DNA of 34,000 nt from Synergistaceae bacterium (lineage in GTDB: Bacteria > Synergistota > Synergistia > Synergistales > Aminobacteriaceae): the NCBI GenBank assembly GCA_009783355.1, contig WRHH01000026.1, positions 1-34,000 of the forward strand, read 5' to 3'. The translations under genes were made by a program, and so were the position numbers. Of this stretch, positions 33,705 to 34,000 are shown piece after piece. The notes beneath the pieces are model-generated. The model made no database searches and was not told the origin of the DNA. It was given only the letters and a program-made list of their open reading frames with translations. Every line of letters starts with the position of its first letter. Position 1 is the stretch's first letter.

Positions 33705-34000
33705 TTATTTCTGTAAGCCGGAGGAAATCTTAAGGTATTTCTCCGGTACGTCCAATAACGCAGAGCCGATATAGCCCTTGCCGAAAACATATGTATCCTG
33801 AAGAAGCAACATGTAGTTGTCAAGCTTCACTCCGGTCGTGCCGTCAACATAATACGATCCCGCCCACTTCGCTCCGGGCGTATATTTCCCGAACGCTTTC
33901 AGCGCGTCCTGCATGTCCGTCATCTTCGACTCGCCCTCTATCACGTTTATCGCGTGCTGTATAAGACCGGTCGTCGCGCAGAACGGGAATGAGAATGACC
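33705..34000 (-). CDS. DUF3798 periplasmic binding protein (second copy, C-terminal 97 residues; 5' end outside window)
   Basis: The reading frame continues past the right edge of the window to its start. The visible part aligns without gaps to bases 20016-20311 of the first copy. I count about five base differences in 296, none of which changes the protein, so the visible residues are identical (ending PEKYLKISSGLQK). After the stop codon the two copies diverge at once. The gene is the first visible gene of the ABC operon (binding protein, ATPase, two permeases, small protein, isoaspartyl dipeptidase), which marks it as the transporter's ligand-binding subunit. Confidence 0.9.
   Translation of the reverse strand, partial: SFSFPFCATTGLIQHAINVIEGESKMTDMQDALKAFGKYTPGAKWAGSYYVDGTTGVKLDNYMLLLQDTYVFGKGYIGSALLDVPEKYLKISSGLQK

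Overview
ORGANISM. Most of the window (about 1-250 and 3,540-34,000) reads as one genome of the phylum Synergistota. Two tandem secreted M14 peptidases end in a Synergist-CTERM type sorting tail (Cys-Asn-Ala-Gly, hydrophobic stretch, Lys-Lys-Arg). DUF3798 binding proteins occur twice, and a split methylmalonyl-CoA mutase sits in one operon with a Na+-pumping methylmalonyl-CoA decarboxylase. Coding DNA there has mid-range GC. The stretch from about 250-300 to about 3,530 is different: strongly AT-rich, with ribosomal proteins, an L10 leader, a DUF1016 nuclease and an RNase R start that look like Bacilli or Mollicutes. Both of its ends lie inside genes (rplA and rnr), so I read it as a chimeric join of two genomes, most likely an assembly artefact in a metagenome contig.

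LAYOUT. 1-3,530: end of rplK, hybrid rplA, L10 leader, rplJ, rplL, DUF1016 nuclease, truncated rnr. 3,540-7,000 (minus strand): secreted subtilisin-like protease with an Ig-like domain, a UPF0316/DUF2179 membrane protein and a secreted protein of unknown function. 7,100-9,420: a 64-residue membrane protein and a large secreted unknown. 9,480-16,400: propionate/methylmalonyl-CoA operon (mutase large subunit, B12 subunit, MeaB GTPase, decarboxylase alpha, delta, biotin carrier, beta). 16,430-18,670: a repeat element, a sugar O-acyltransferase fused to a zinc ribbon, and an aminotransferase. 19,090-27,940: DUF3798 binding protein, two M14 peptidases, a DUF6273 surface protein. 28,080-34,000 (minus strand): a second DUF3798 gene (cut by the window end), ABC ATPase, two permeases, a small membrane-anchored protein and isoaspartyl dipeptidase.

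HOW IT MAY WORK. The mutase converts succinyl-CoA to methylmalonyl-CoA. The membrane decarboxylase releases CO2 to give propionyl-CoA and exports Na+, which suits an amino-acid-fermenting anaerobe. The right half looks like a peptide-use module: surface-anchored peptidases outside, a DUF3798 protein and ABC importer at the membrane, isoaspartyl dipeptidase inside. The substrate is inferred, not shown.

REPEATS. At least five genes are followed, at or within a few bases of the stop codon, by tandem 7-base repeats of differing sequence (GGGATTA, AGTGTGA, TTAGGAG/TTAGAAG types), many forming hairpins with T tails. Two other dispersed-repeat families occur (14,664-14,821 with 18,692-18,781; and 16,427-16,620). 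I saw no tRNA, complete rRNA, CRISPR array, transposase or phage gene.
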